Origin: Desulfobacteraceae bacterium UBA5616
Lineage (GTDB): Bacteria > Desulfobacterota > Desulfobacteria > Desulfobacterales > UBA5616
Length of the DNA: 42,007 nt
Assembly: GCA_002423615.1 (NCBI GenBank)
Contig: DIKO01000091.1
Span: forward strand, 1-42,007
Reading direction: 5' to 3'
Shown: positions 41,973-42,007 of the stretch, in pieces
Layout of the letters: every line of letters starts with the position of its first letter
Numbering within the stretch: the first letter of the stretch is position 1
Made by a program: the position numbers and the translations under genes
Notes under the pieces: model-generated
The model's database searches: none
Seen by the model: only the letters and a program-made list of their open reading frames with translations
Told to the model about the DNA's origin: nothing

Positions 41973-42007
41973 ATGTCAAATACCTACAGAGCGGTTGTTT
42001 ATGAAAA
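41973..42007 (+). CDS. Start of an unidentified gene, cut by the window edge
   Basis: ATG 41973 follows a GGGAGGGG box and opens a frame that reaches the right edge after 11 codons (MSNTYRAVVYE). The segment RAVVYE resembles the start of zinc-type alcohol dehydrogenases, but 11 residues are too few to assign a family. Confidence 0.45.
   Translation, partial: MSNTYRAVVYE

Noticed and set aside
1..42007. CRISPR arrays, insertion sequences, prophage, tRNA or rRNA genes
   Set aside because: No regularly spaced direct repeats, transposase or integrase-like frames, or tRNA/rRNA-like sequence were seen on either strand.

Overview
The window looks like chromosomal DNA of a Gram-negative, probably strictly anaerobic bacterium, most likely in the Desulfobacterota (sulfate-reducer-like delta-proteobacteria). 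This is inferred from the gene set: a TamB/BamA-family envelope pair, an O2-sensitive ThiH rather than ThiO in thiamin synthesis, a one-domain old-yellow-enzyme relative with a C-terminal Cys cluster, a short MetE-like methionine synthase, a NifA-type sigma-54 activator, and moderately GC-rich coding sequence with AGGAG-type ribosome binding sites. No rRNA, tRNA, CRISPR array, insertion sequence or prophage was seen. The only foreign-looking stretch is the A+T-rich partial gene in the first ~330 bases.

Layout. (1) 1-331: end of an unrecognised A+T-rich gene. (2) 474-10545, minus strand: a co-directional run, MetE-like methyltransferase, MoxR ATPase, VWA protein, tamB, and a BamA/TamA-family barrel with seven POTRA-like repeats. 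(3) 10713-13562: NAD salvage (pncA convergent with pncB), ridA and a small membrane protein. (4) 13574-19749: htpG and, upstream of it, a 1378-residue membrane protein that appears to be built from two diverged copies of a ~430-residue unit. I could not assign it to a family, and it is the most novel single gene here. (5) 19870-23114: a cupin, a SAM methyltransferase, an OYE-family oxidoreductase and a flavodoxin-type reductase that has lost its N-terminus. (6) 23217-28217: a thiamin locus with sigma-70 promoter, TPP riboswitch, intrinsic terminator and thiS-thiG-thiH-thiF-thiC, ending in a hairpin that also encodes the C-terminus of the convergent thiE-like gene. (7) 28373-29793: a zinc-ribbon/PilZ protein and an alpha/beta hydrolase. 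(8) 29947-40481: a nitrogen-control block, glnE, glnD, amtB, glnB, glnA, then a convergent sigma-54 activator. (9) 40600-42007: dinB and the first codons of another gene.

How the genes work together. The nitrogen block holds a nearly complete signalling circuit. GlnD senses glutamine and uridylylates PII (GlnB, Tyr51). PII controls the AmtB ammonium channel and, through GlnE, adenylylation of glutamine synthetase (Tyr398). A consensus sigma-54 promoter lies directly before glnD, and a GAF-AAA+ sigma-54 activator is encoded at the other end of the block. The expected transcription start falls only about 8 bases before the glnD ATG, so the translation start or leader needs explaining. In the thiamin block the riboswitch should shut off ThiS/G/H/F (thiazole) and ThiC (pyrimidine) together when TPP is abundant.

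All calls come from reading the sequence and remembered family motifs. No database search was run, and residue positions were counted by hand.
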